NCBI GenBank assembly: GCA_016932735.1
Contig: JAFGCI010000008.1
Location: 39,478 to 103,477 of the forward strand
Source: Candidatus Aenigmatarchaeota archaeon
GTDB lineage: Archaea; Aenigmatarchaeota; Aenigmatarchaeia; QMZP01; QMZT01
Direction of reading: 5' to 3'
Length of the DNA stretch: 64,000 nucleotides
The first letter of the stretch is position 1, and each line of letters begins with the position of its first letter. A program made the position numbers and the translations under genes. The notes under the pieces were generated by a model, which worked only from the letters and a program-made list of their open reading frames with translations, was not told the origin of the DNA and did no database searches. Shown piece by piece: positions 56,840 through 64,000 of this stretch.

Positions 56840-59233
56840 TCACTTCTTTCTTACGGAATAGAAATATCCTATCCCAACTATTGCTACAATCAATACGATT
56901 ATACCGCCAAGCCCTGCAACTCCTCCCGGAACAAGACCTGTCAGCCCGTCCTGTCCTGCCGCTGGCAATTCAGGCTCCTGACATTTTCCGCAGTCAGATT
57001 CGCATTTCTCGCAGTTCTCGGTGCTCTCGCAGATGCTGTTTCCGCATATCGCTCCGGTCGGAGGGATTGGGCATGTTCCGCAGTCTTCTTCGCATGTGTT
57101 GCATGTCTCGTCTCCTTCGCAAGCGCCGTCTCCGCAGACAACAAGAGGCCCTTCAAACTTCGGAGGAGCTACGTATGTGCATGTCTGGGTTTCTGCGGGC
57201 TTGTTTGTATCAGTGCCGCACTTGTTGGTATCTTCGCATGTCCTTGTCTGAGTTTCCGACTCCATGCATTCAGACCAGTCAGTACATATCCAATCGGGTG
57301 TGCATGAATAGTAACCGCCGCCTCCACCATATGTCCCGCCGCCACCGCCTTTATAGCATGTGTCGGTTCCGCCTGTGCATGTGCATGTGGCGTCATATGT
57401 CGCTCCCGTGTTTGAACATCCTGTTTCGCATGATGCTCCCGGATAAACTGCTGCGTCATTGTCATTGCAGTCGTCACCGCCGCACTCTGGAATTGTGTGC
57501 GTGTCGCCGTCAGCGTCGCATGTCTCTACATAATAGAATGTTGTCTCATCAATTACAGGATCAGCTTCCACCTGGATTGATGTGGGGCCTACAGGCACTC
57601 CGCCATTGTATGTGGCTGTCACTGTGTACTGTCCGTATTCGTTCAGTTCTCCGAGTGAGAATTCATATGAGAATACTCCTGCAAAAGTCTGGACTGTTTC
57701 CTCGAATAAGTTTGGCTCTCCCAACAGATCAATGTCAGCGCCATTTATCGGGTTGCAGTCTTCATCAAGAAGGAATCCATAGACTGCACCGTTTGATGCT
57801 CCCTCATAATAAGGCATATCAGTTGTGACTTCAATGTAGAATCCTGTGCAGTCTGTCGGTCCTTCGAATGTGCATTCCTGAGTCAGTTCTTCTCTGTCAT
57901 CGGTTGTTCCGCACTGATTCATGTCGTATCCGAACCTTATCTGTTCATTCGTCGGAAGGCACATTGACCATTGGGTATATGTCCAGTCTTCGATGCATTC
58001 AACGACATCAAATGTTGTTTGTGCAGTGTCACCGTTTCCGTTTGCGGTTACGGTGTAAGTTCCCAGAGGGGCTTCTGTATCAAGTGTGTATGTATATTCA
58101 TAGTAACCCTGAGAATTTGTCGTCGCCTGGTCGCTGAATGGGTTATCTAATGAATCCCTTACCTGTATTGCCATGTTTTCTCCTACAACCGGATTGCATT
58201 CTTCGTCTAACAAAGTCCCGAAAATTGTTACGTCATGACCTGGATAATATTCAGCCTGGTCTGTCTCGACTGTTAATCTGTCTTCTCCGGATGAACAGTC
58301 TGGAACATATATACAACCCTGCTCTTCGGTAGGTTTCAATACCTCGGTTCCGCATGCGTTATTATCTGTACATATCCTTGTCTGAATTTCTGATTCCGGA
58401 CATTCTACGGGTTCCCACTCAGTGCAGACCCAGTCTTCTACACAAGGCGGTATGTATTCACAGTCCTGTGGTTCAATGACTGGTTCAAGTCCACAATTCA
58501 TGTCTATGCATTCTCTTGTTCTAAATCCTGATTCCGGACACACTTCCGGTTCCCATTCACCGCACTGCCACTGAGGCTCACATAAAGGTTCATTGACATC
58601 AAATGACGTCTGTGCAGAATCGCCGTTTCCTCCCACGGTCACTAAGTATGTACCGAGAAGGGCGTCTGTATCAAGAGTGAATGATGTCTCAAAATAACCA
58701 TTTGCATCTGTTACCGGCTGGTATGATACAGGATTGTCATATGGATCGTTTACCTGTACTCCCATCTGCTCGCCGACAACTGGATTGCAGTCTTCGTCTA
58801 ACAAAGTTCCGGAGATTGTTACATCTTCTCCCTGATCATAATCAGCCTGATCTGTTGTAACTGATAATCTGTCTTCTGGGTTTGTACAGGCTGAAGTAGC
58901 TGAAAGATCCAACCTGAAAAAATCCGAATAAGAAGGTATTGTAAAGGTTTCAACTGCTAAGTTGTCTCCTATTTTAAATGATATTATTGTACCTTCTGGC
59001 AATGGGGAAACATCTAAAACTTTATACCATCCATCCGAGTTGCCTACTTCTGAACTTCCTACTTGTGTTCCTCCATTCCAAGCCGTTATGGGTGTATCAA
59101 CGGGTGCCGGATTGCCATTTATTGTAGCAATTCCGATAAGAGCCTGACCGAATGTAGGTACATCTGCCATTGCAGATACCGTTACAAGTGTCAAAGCCAC
59201 TAAAAATGTCATCAAAGCAATATTTTTCTTCAT
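56840..59233 (-). CDS. large surface protein: Ig-like repeats, Cys-rich TSP1-like modules, C-terminal membrane anchor
   Basis: 797 residues from ATG 59233 (GGGAGTGG upstream; an in-frame GTG 9 bases earlier lies in that site). Signal peptide (IALMTFLVALTLVTVSAMA), N-terminal beta domain (25-110), then three Ig-like repeats of about 95 residues beginning DRLSVTTDQADYDQGEDVTI and ending AQTSFDV. These alternate with TSP1-like Cys modules (CEPQWQCGEWEPEVCPESG; CVEDWVCTEWEPVECPES; CTPDWICTDWSECMES), then DxDGDxxxxC calcium-type motifs, Cys-rich ends (CNTCEEDCGTCP) and a C-terminal transmembrane helix with basic tail. Adhesion or S-layer-like role inferred. Shares Ig and Cys modules with the next gene. 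Confidence 0.8.
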   Translation of the reverse strand: MKKNIALMTFLVALTLVTVSAMADVPTFGQALIGIATINGNPAPVDTPITAWNGGTQVGSSEVGNSDGWYKVLDVSPLPEGTIISFKIGDNLAVETFTIPSYSDFFRLDLSATSACTNPEDRLSVTTDQADYDQGEDVTISGTLLDEDCNPVVGEQMGVQVNDPYDNPVSYQPVTDANGYFETSFTLDTDALLGTYLVTVGGNGDSAQTSFDVNEPLCEPQWQCGEWEPEVCPESGFRTRECIDMNCGLEPVIEPQDCEYIPPCVEDWVCTEWEPVECPESEIQTRICTDNNACGTEVLKPTEEQGCIYVPDCSSGEDRLTVETDQAEYYPGHDVTIFGTLLDEECNPVVGENMAIQVRDSLDNPFSDQATTNSQGYYEYTYTLDTEAPLGTYTVTANGNGDTAQTTFDVVECIEDWTYTQWSMCLPTNEQIRFGYDMNQCGTTDDREELTQECTFEGPTDCTGFYIEVTTDMPYYEGASNGAVYGFLLDEDCNPINGADIDLLGEPNLFEETVQTFAGVFSYEFSLGELNEYGQYTVTATYNGGVPVGPTSIQVEADPVIDETTFYYVETCDADGDTHTIPECGGDDCNDNDAAVYPGASCETGCSNTGATYDATCTCTGGTDTCYKGGGGGTYGGGGGYYSCTPDWICTDWSECMESETQTRTCEDTNKCGTDTNKPAETQTCTYVAPPKFEGPLVVCGDGACEGDETCNTCEEDCGTCPIPPTGAICGNSICESTENCEKCESDCGKCQEPELPAAGQDGLTGLVPGGVAGLGGIIVLIVAIVGIGYFYSVRKK

Positions 59234-59315
59234 TATAACCACTCCCTCTTAATTAATCTCCTTGAACTTTACTTCATATATCCGATTTTTCTTTATAAAC
59301 CTTACTTGTACCAAC

Positions 59316-62300
59316 CTAAATGGTTAGTATCCCCCCTTCTGTCATTCTTGCCCAATAACCGTGACCAGTAGCCATTTCTGTGAGGCTGCTGAGCTCTGGG
59401 AATTCTGCAAGATATGTCGACCATGAATCAGTTTGTGTGTCATAGGCTTTGACCATGTCGTATTGACCGTCTATTGAAGCAAGAGCCGTTCCAACATCTT
59501 CTGTTGTCAGTGATGGGTAACCTATAAGATTCCATCCTTCGTACATAGTCCTTTCTGTGGATTCAGGAACAGTTCCAGTTACCGTAAGAGTTCCATCCTC
59601 GGTCATTCTTACCCAGAATCCATCCGCAATGTTCATTTCTGTGAGGCTGCTGAGCTCTGGGAATTCTGCAAGATATGTCGACCATGAATCAGTTTGTGTA
59701 TCATAGGCTTTGACCATGTCGTATTTACCATCTATCGACTCCAACACTGCTCCGACACTCCAGTCAGACTGCTCCAATGGAATTGAAATCAGGTTCCATC
59801 CCTCGTAAAGCTGGATTTCCACTGTCTCTCCGCCTGCAGGGCCGTTAGGCTCGCCGGGCGTCGGTGTTCCGAATATCGTGAAGTCGTCGATGTCCACGTT
59901 CGTGTCGTAGCCGTCCTCTATCCTTCCGCAGGATTCGCCTTCTGCCGGGTTAGGAGCGTTGTCACTCGCATCTCCGTCTACATAAGAGCCGTATGTTACC
60001 TGATCGACTACATCGTCTCCGTGTTTAAGGATTATTATATCCCCGCCGTTGTTCAGAATGAATGCATGGTCGGTTCCTCTTTCGAGAAGAAGATAACCAT
60101 TTGCCGGCACATAGTATCCATCAAGGATGTAACCGCTGTTTCCTCCTGTCTGGAAAGCATATGTGGAGCCAGTGTTATCCTCAATCGTCCACCCGTCCAA
60201 TTGGACATCGGCATCGTTTCCGTTGAATATCTCTATCCATTCATCGCCTTCTGCCGGATCCGAAGAGAACTCATTTATCACAATCTTTGTCTCGTCGATG
60301 TATGTGCATGACTGGTTCTCTTCAATCGGTTCAAGGCCGCATTCCGTGTCCTCGCACGTCCTGAACTGCAAGCCGTCGACTGAACATACTGACCATTCAG
60401 TGCATTCCCAGACTGGCTCGCATGTTTCCGAAACGACATCGAATGTCGTTTCAGCATGGGCTAAGCCGTCATATGCTGCATCGACTGTGTATGTTCCAAG
60501 CATTGAGTCTTCGGGCAGAGTGAAAGATGCACTGTAATATCCGTATAAGTTGGACGTCACTTCCTGATTGAATATCACCGTGCCGTATCCGTTTCTGACT
60601 TCTATTCCTATCTTCTCGGATACAGGCATGCATGAAGGATTCCTCAGCATTCCGCTTATTGTAACGGAATCCTCAACAAGATATTCCGGACTGTCCGTTT
60701 CCACGGTCAGGTCATATCCTGTGAGCTCGCATACTCCATTATCAATGTAGACGAGCTTCGTCTGCGAATAGCTGAATCCTGTCGCATCCGTTGCAGTAGT
60801 CTTCAGGAAGTAGATGCCGTCGCCGAATGAATATGTATTAAGATAGGCAGACCATCCGTCTGAGCCGTCCGTATCTACGCCGACCGTCGTTCCTGAATCA
60901 GGCACGTCAGGCGAAATCGTGACGATGTTCCAGACTTTCGCCCACCTGTAGTCGCTCCATCTTATCCATCCGTCGTCGCTCATGGTTTTCTGGGCTATGC
61001 TTCCTGTCCATGGATCCATAAAGTCAACGCCTGTCGTGTTGTCCGGATTCCTTGTGTTGTTGACAGAATTGCCGTCAACAACGTGTGCTCCGCTTCTCAC
61101 CCAGTCGCTTCCGTCCCAGACGTACCACTTGAGCCATACAAGGACATCTTCCTTTGCTGCATCAAGCTCCCTTCTGTAATCTGAAAGCGTCGGGTTGAAT
61201 GTATCATTGACAATGAATCCTCCGCCGTGCGCATTTATGTATTCCCTGACGCCTCTAAGGATTCCGCCCTTTGTTGTTCCGCCGGTCACTCCTCCGCCGG
61301 ACGATGTCCCGTTGGTTCCCATAAGGCGTGCAAGCTCCTCAACGATCGCCTCATCGCTCATTGTTGAGCCGTTCGGATACTGCATCAGCTGCGGATATCC
61401 GTGGGTTCCCCAGTATTTCAGCGAAGCTGCAGTCGATGTCGGGGCACAGTACACGGAGCCTATGTCAGCTCCTCCGACTCCATGACCGTCTCCGTAGTCA
61501 TGCTGGCTCAGTCCAGGAACTCCCTTCTCATAATAGCCGCTTGCGGGGATTAGCTCCCATTCGATTGTCTCGACGTTCTCGTCTTCGGTTGTGTCGATTA
61601 GCTCTATGACACCGTCAATCGTGCTTTCGTCATCTACTGTCGTAAGGACAGGCACCGGCGGTGTCGGGTCAACGTATACCATCATCTGTTCCGACTGCTG
61701 TATTTCATCAGAGTTTCTCATTGTGACCTTCACATAATACCAGCCCTCACTAAGACCGGCTGTATCCCAGTTCATGGTCCATCCTTCAAGTTCTATGTTC
61801 GGCTGGGCTGAAGGATTGAACTCGTCGGGCACCCCACCACCGGAGTAATCATCCTCCATGGGCTCAGTTGCATATTCCTCTCCCTCGTTGTCGGTTCCTA
61901 TTGTGTTCCAGCCAACGCCGTCAGAGGAATACTCGAACTTTGCAGATTCTATATTCTCTTTGTATTCGTCTTCAATCGCCCATAACTTCACTTCACCGCT
62001 CACCATGTCGCCGTCTTTCGGACCTACGAATGTTGGTGATGGCATGTCAACAAGAGGCTCGAATACACATTCTCCTGTCTCCCAGTCGCATGTGTCCTCT
62101 GTATTCTCATCATCGTCATCGCATACCTTCTCTATACATGCGCATCCGTCAGAGCCTGCGGGCTCTCCTGCCGGAGTCGTCGGGCACTGGTCGATGTCGT
62201 CGGCTACTCCATCGCCGTCGGAATCGCAGAGCTCACTGAATTCATAGACTGTCGGTGTGCATGAATATTCCTGACATATCGAGCCGGAACATGTACCCTG

Positions 62301-64000
62301 TCCGTCTTCCGGATAATCGTTCCAATCAAGACCTACACACATGTCAACAGAGCAGTCCACCAATTCTCCGCACGGGTTTCCGTCAGTGTCCCTTGTATCA
62401 GACATTCCCTCGGCATCCGGAACGCTCTCTGAAGAGCAGTATGACTGGACTGTTCCCGGCTCGTGGCATGTATATGTCGTTATCGTCCTCTCCCTTGTGC
62501 AGTCTGCCTGCTCATCGCATTCGTCTGACCATGCGCAATCCCATTCCGACCAGTCGGATTCCTGAACACAGTCGGAGCCGCCGCCACAGTCCTCGCAGGT
62601 AGTGCATTCTATCGGCATTGTGTACACGCATCCTTCTATCTTCAGCTCGTCAGCGATCAGTATTCCTGCTGTCGTTGAGCTGAAGCCGAAATCTATTGTA
62701 CATGTATTGTCAATCGGACTGAACGTACATCCCGGACATGAGCAATCCGCGATAAGGCTGTTTATGTCAGGGTGATAGTTGCTGAATTGTTCAGTCACCC
62801 TGAATTCCCCCGGATATGACCAGTCCATTCCGTCCTCGCCTATGTCAAGCTCAACGTCATGCGGATATGATTTGGTCACTTCGTATATAATTGAAAGGTA
62901 AACTTCCGTCAGGTTAGTGGTTGCCGCGTAATAGTACTGGCCGCCGCCGAGATCTGCAATCTCCTGCATTGTCGCTGTATCAGCATCTTCTCCGAAAGCG
63001 ACCGCATATACATGGACGCCGTGGTTATCCCATGCATCCTGCGCGACGGCTTTTGCCTCATCTTTTGCAGTTGCCGGCGTGCACATGCCCGCCTTGCATC
63101 TGTTGGCCTCGCCGTCACTCATCAGAAGTATGACTTTTGTCTCGTATGTTCCCACCTTTACTAAATCAAGTCCTTTCTGGATTCCGCATGAAATGCATGT
63201 GAATCCCTGCGCAACATACTGGTCTATCTCATCCAGCAGAAGGGTCTTATTCTCTGTAAGCGGTGTGAAGTCAACAAGGTTCGTGCTGTAGCTTACCAGT
63301 CCTTCAAAGTTGTGGTTCGGTATAAGCAGCATGTTTGTAAGCTCTTCCGTGGCGTCCTTTGTATCTTCAATCTTGCATGGCTGGCTCAGGTCGTATGGAT
63401 ACCCCTGTGCAGGCGTGCAGTAGCCTTCATCTGACGGGGTTCCGTCAGCGCAGTGGCAGTTGTCGTCCATGCTTCCCGATACATCATTAACGACAATAAG
63501 GTCTACTTCGTTATCTCCAAGGACCGTGGATTGCCCTCCCGTCATATTGACTGTTGCGTACGTCGCATTGAAATTCATTGGAACGACAACCTTTGCCGTG
63601 TCATTATATCCTCCGCCCAACGGGAATTCCATTGTCTTCGAAGTGGAGCTGTCTGAGAATTCCGTTATCGGGTCGATATCGATGCATGGCATTAATATGC
63701 AGCCGAATTCCGGATCGCACATTTCGTTGTTTTCCAGCTCACAGACTTCTATGAAGCATCCTTCATCTGTGCAAGACCTGTCGTTGTAATAACATAATTC
63801 CCCCACCAGTGTTCCTGGCACCGGACAGTAATCAACTTCGCCTTCCTGGCATCCGCAGGTTTCGGCAGTGTCACATGGTCTCAGATAGTGGCAGTAGTCG
63901 CCTTCTATGTATGGCTGACAGTCTCCATCTGCGTCGCATTCTGCATCGCAGAGCCCTTCAACGCAGTATGTGCTTGTCGATGGCGGCGAGCAGTCAACCG
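59316..64000 (-). CDS. giant secreted multidomain protein (partial, 5' end beyond window): VWA, C39-like peptidase, lamin-tail domain, repeats
   Basis: At least 1561 residues; the frame is open to base 64000, so the N-terminus is missing. In order, residues counted from GTG 63821: Cys-rich segments; a von Willebrand A domain (about 105-310) with metal site DVSGSMDD and LLMSDGEA; TSP1-like and DSDGDGVADDIDQCP calcium-type repeats; Ig-like region. Then a C39-like peptidase-type domain (about 775-1010: VYCAPTSTAASLKYW nucleophile near 792, SGAHVVDGNSV His near 912, DFMDPWTG), another Ig repeat, a lamin-tail domain (about 1177-1320), and two near-identical repeats of about 85 residues (YEGWNLI...). 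No C-terminal membrane helix. Likely attachment or processing function (inference). Confidence 0.8.
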   Translation of the reverse strand, partial: VDCSPPSTSTYCVEGLCDAECDADGDCQPYIEGDYCHYLRPCDTAETCGCQEGEVDYCPVPGTLVGELCYYNDRSCTDEGCFIEVCELENNEMCDPEFGCILMPCIDIDPITEFSDSSTSKTMEFPLGGGYNDTAKVVVPMNFNATYATVNMTGGQSTVLGDNEVDLIVVNDVSGSMDDNCHCADGTPSDEGYCTPAQGYPYDLSQPCKIEDTKDATEELTNMLLIPNHNFEGLVSYSTNLVDFTPLTENKTLLLDEIDQYVAQGFTCISCGIQKGLDLVKVGTYETKVILLMSDGEANRCKAGMCTPATAKDEAKAVAQDAWDNHGVHVYAVAFGEDADTATMQEIADLGGGQYYYAATTNLTEVYLSIIYEVTKSYPHDVELDIGEDGMDWSYPGEFRVTEQFSNYHPDINSLIADCSCPGCTFSPIDNTCTIDFGFSSTTAGILIADELKIEGCVYTMPIECTTCEDCGGGSDCVQESDWSEWDCAWSDECDEQADCTRERTITTYTCHEPGTVQSYCSSESVPDAEGMSDTRDTDGNPCGELVDCSVDMCVGLDWNDYPEDGQGTCSGSICQEYSCTPTVYEFSELCDSDGDGVADDIDQCPTTPAGEPAGSDGCACIEKVCDDDDENTEDTCDWETGECVFEPLVDMPSPTFVGPKDGDMVSGEVKLWAIEDEYKENIESAKFEYSSDGVGWNTIGTDNEGEEYATEPMEDDYSGGGVPDEFNPSAQPNIELEGWTMNWDTAGLSEGWYYVKVTMRNSDEIQQSEQMMVYVDPTPPVPVLTTVDDESTIDGVIELIDTTEDENVETIEWELIPASGYYEKGVPGLSQHDYGDGHGVGGADIGSVYCAPTSTAASLKYWGTHGYPQLMQYPNGSTMSDEAIVEELARLMGTNGTSSGGGVTGGTTKGGILRGVREYINAHGGGFIVNDTFNPTLSDYRRELDAAKEDVLVWLKWYVWDGSDWVRSGAHVVDGNSVNNTRNPDNTTGVDFMDPWTGSIAQKTMSDDGWIRWSDYRWAKVWNIVTISPDVPDSGTTVGVDTDGSDGWSAYLNTYSFGDGIYFLKTTATDATGFSYSQTKLVYIDNGVCELTGYDLTVETDSPEYLVEDSVTISGMLRNPSCMPVSEKIGIEVRNGYGTVIFNQEVTSNLYGYYSASFTLPEDSMLGTYTVDAAYDGLAHAETTFDVVSETCEPVWECTEWSVCSVDGLQFRTCEDTECGLEPIEENQSCTYIDETKIVINEFSSDPAEGDEWIEIFNGNDADVQLDGWTIEDNTGSTYAFQTGGNSGYILDGYYVPANGYLLLERGTDHAFILNNGGDIIILKHGDDVVDQVTYGSYVDGDASDNAPNPAEGESCGRIEDGYDTNVDIDDFTIFGTPTPGEPNGPAGGETVEIQLYEGWNLISIPLEQSDWSVGAVLESIDGKYDMVKAYDTQTDSWSTYLAEFPELSSLTEMNIADGFWVRMTEDGTLTVTGTVPESTERTMYEGWNLIGYPSLTTEDVGTALASIDGQYDMVKAYDTQTDSWSTYLAEFPELSSLTEMATGHGYWARMTEGGILTI
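59373..59464 (-). repeat. near-identical direct repeat, copy 1
   Basis: 92 bases matching 59634-59725 with a single difference; 261 bases apart, inside the C-terminal repeat region of the giant protein. Encodes the YDMVKAYDTQTDSWSTYLAE-type block. Confidence 0.85.
59634..59725 (-). repeat. near-identical direct repeat, copy 2
   Basis: Second copy of the 92-base repeat at 59373-59464. Near identity at the DNA level, including silent positions, indicates recent duplication or gene conversion. Confidence 0.85.

Noticed and set aside
56881..57828. Plus-strand frame of 315 codons opposite the 797-residue surface protein
   Set aside because: Made of Arg/Ser/Cys/Leu from the complement of Cys- and Thr-rich codons; the minus frame has a signal peptide, repeats and membrane anchor.
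1..64000. CRISPR arrays, rRNA genes, insertion sequences
   Set aside because: Scanning both strands showed no regularly spaced repeats, no transposase-like protein and no rRNA-like conserved sequence.

Overview
The window is archaeal. Evidence: aIF5A with its hypusine-site lysine (25064-25453), a compact histone (47715-47927), the wyosine enzymes Taw1 and Trm5, archaeal AsnRS and AspRS, DUF63, RibL-type FAD synthase, a TadA/TadC pilus motor of archaeal type, TATA boxes about 25 bases before many start codons (leaderless mRNAs), and a tRNA-Leu interrupted by bulge-helix-bulge introns. Tiny genes, large Cys-rich and Ig-like surface proteins with short TSP1-like modules, and the family mix suggest a DPANN-type or similar uncultivated anaerobe. 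That placement is inference; no rRNA is present.

Layout. 1-4.3 kb (minus): a run of small membrane and surface proteins, several shorter than 60 residues, behind a PRC-barrel protein and an HTH regulator. 5.1-6.4 kb: an AT-rich pair (PD-(D/E)XK nuclease plus unknown). 6.5-11.5 kb: housekeeping (RdgB, Tmk, Taw1), a HisB-fold protein without the usual active site, a methyltransferase, and an EF-Tu-domain-2 protein. 11.6-15.2 kb: an iron-sulfur/metal cluster (DUF5320, DUF134 regulator, ferritin-like protein, double NifX domain, two ferredoxin-containing MinD ATPases) with matching palindromes at two promoters. 15.2-17.5 kb: ureohydrolase, RibL, DUF63. 17.5-23 kb: a Tad-like pilus operon headed by a beta-propeller protein. 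23-27 kb: RmuC, aIF5A, lipoprotein, Trm5. 27-38 kb: secreted and membrane-anchored Ig/cadherin-like surface proteins. 38-42 kb: HD-like protein, AsnRS, AspRS, with a possible structured RNA between the synthetases. 42-50 kb: HtrA, tiny Lys-rich ORFs, DUF4405/lipoprotein pair, M14 peptidase, ZIP transporter, histone, C15-like peptidase, and the interrupted tRNA-Leu(UAA). 50-56.5 kb: pyruvate-type 2-oxoacid:ferredoxin oxidoreductase (gamma, delta, alpha, beta), rubrerythrin-like protein, ferredoxin, and a tetraether-lipid-synthase-type radical SAM enzyme with a small partner. 56.5-64 kb: two very large surface proteins; the last is cut by the window edge.

How it fits together. The Por complex would reduce ferredoxin, which could feed the neighbouring radical SAM enzyme (probable GDGT synthesis), while rubrerythrin- and ferritin-like proteins and the NifX/MinD cluster handle oxygen and Fe-S stress: an anaerobic, Fe-S-rich physiology. 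The pilus operon and giant adhesin-like proteins point to attachment to other cells or surfaces. The most unusual single item is the tRNA-Leu gene: 274 bases for a mature tRNA of about 85, with insertions in the D-loop, anticodon loop, variable arm and T-loop. Two of these fit the canonical splice geometry base by base.
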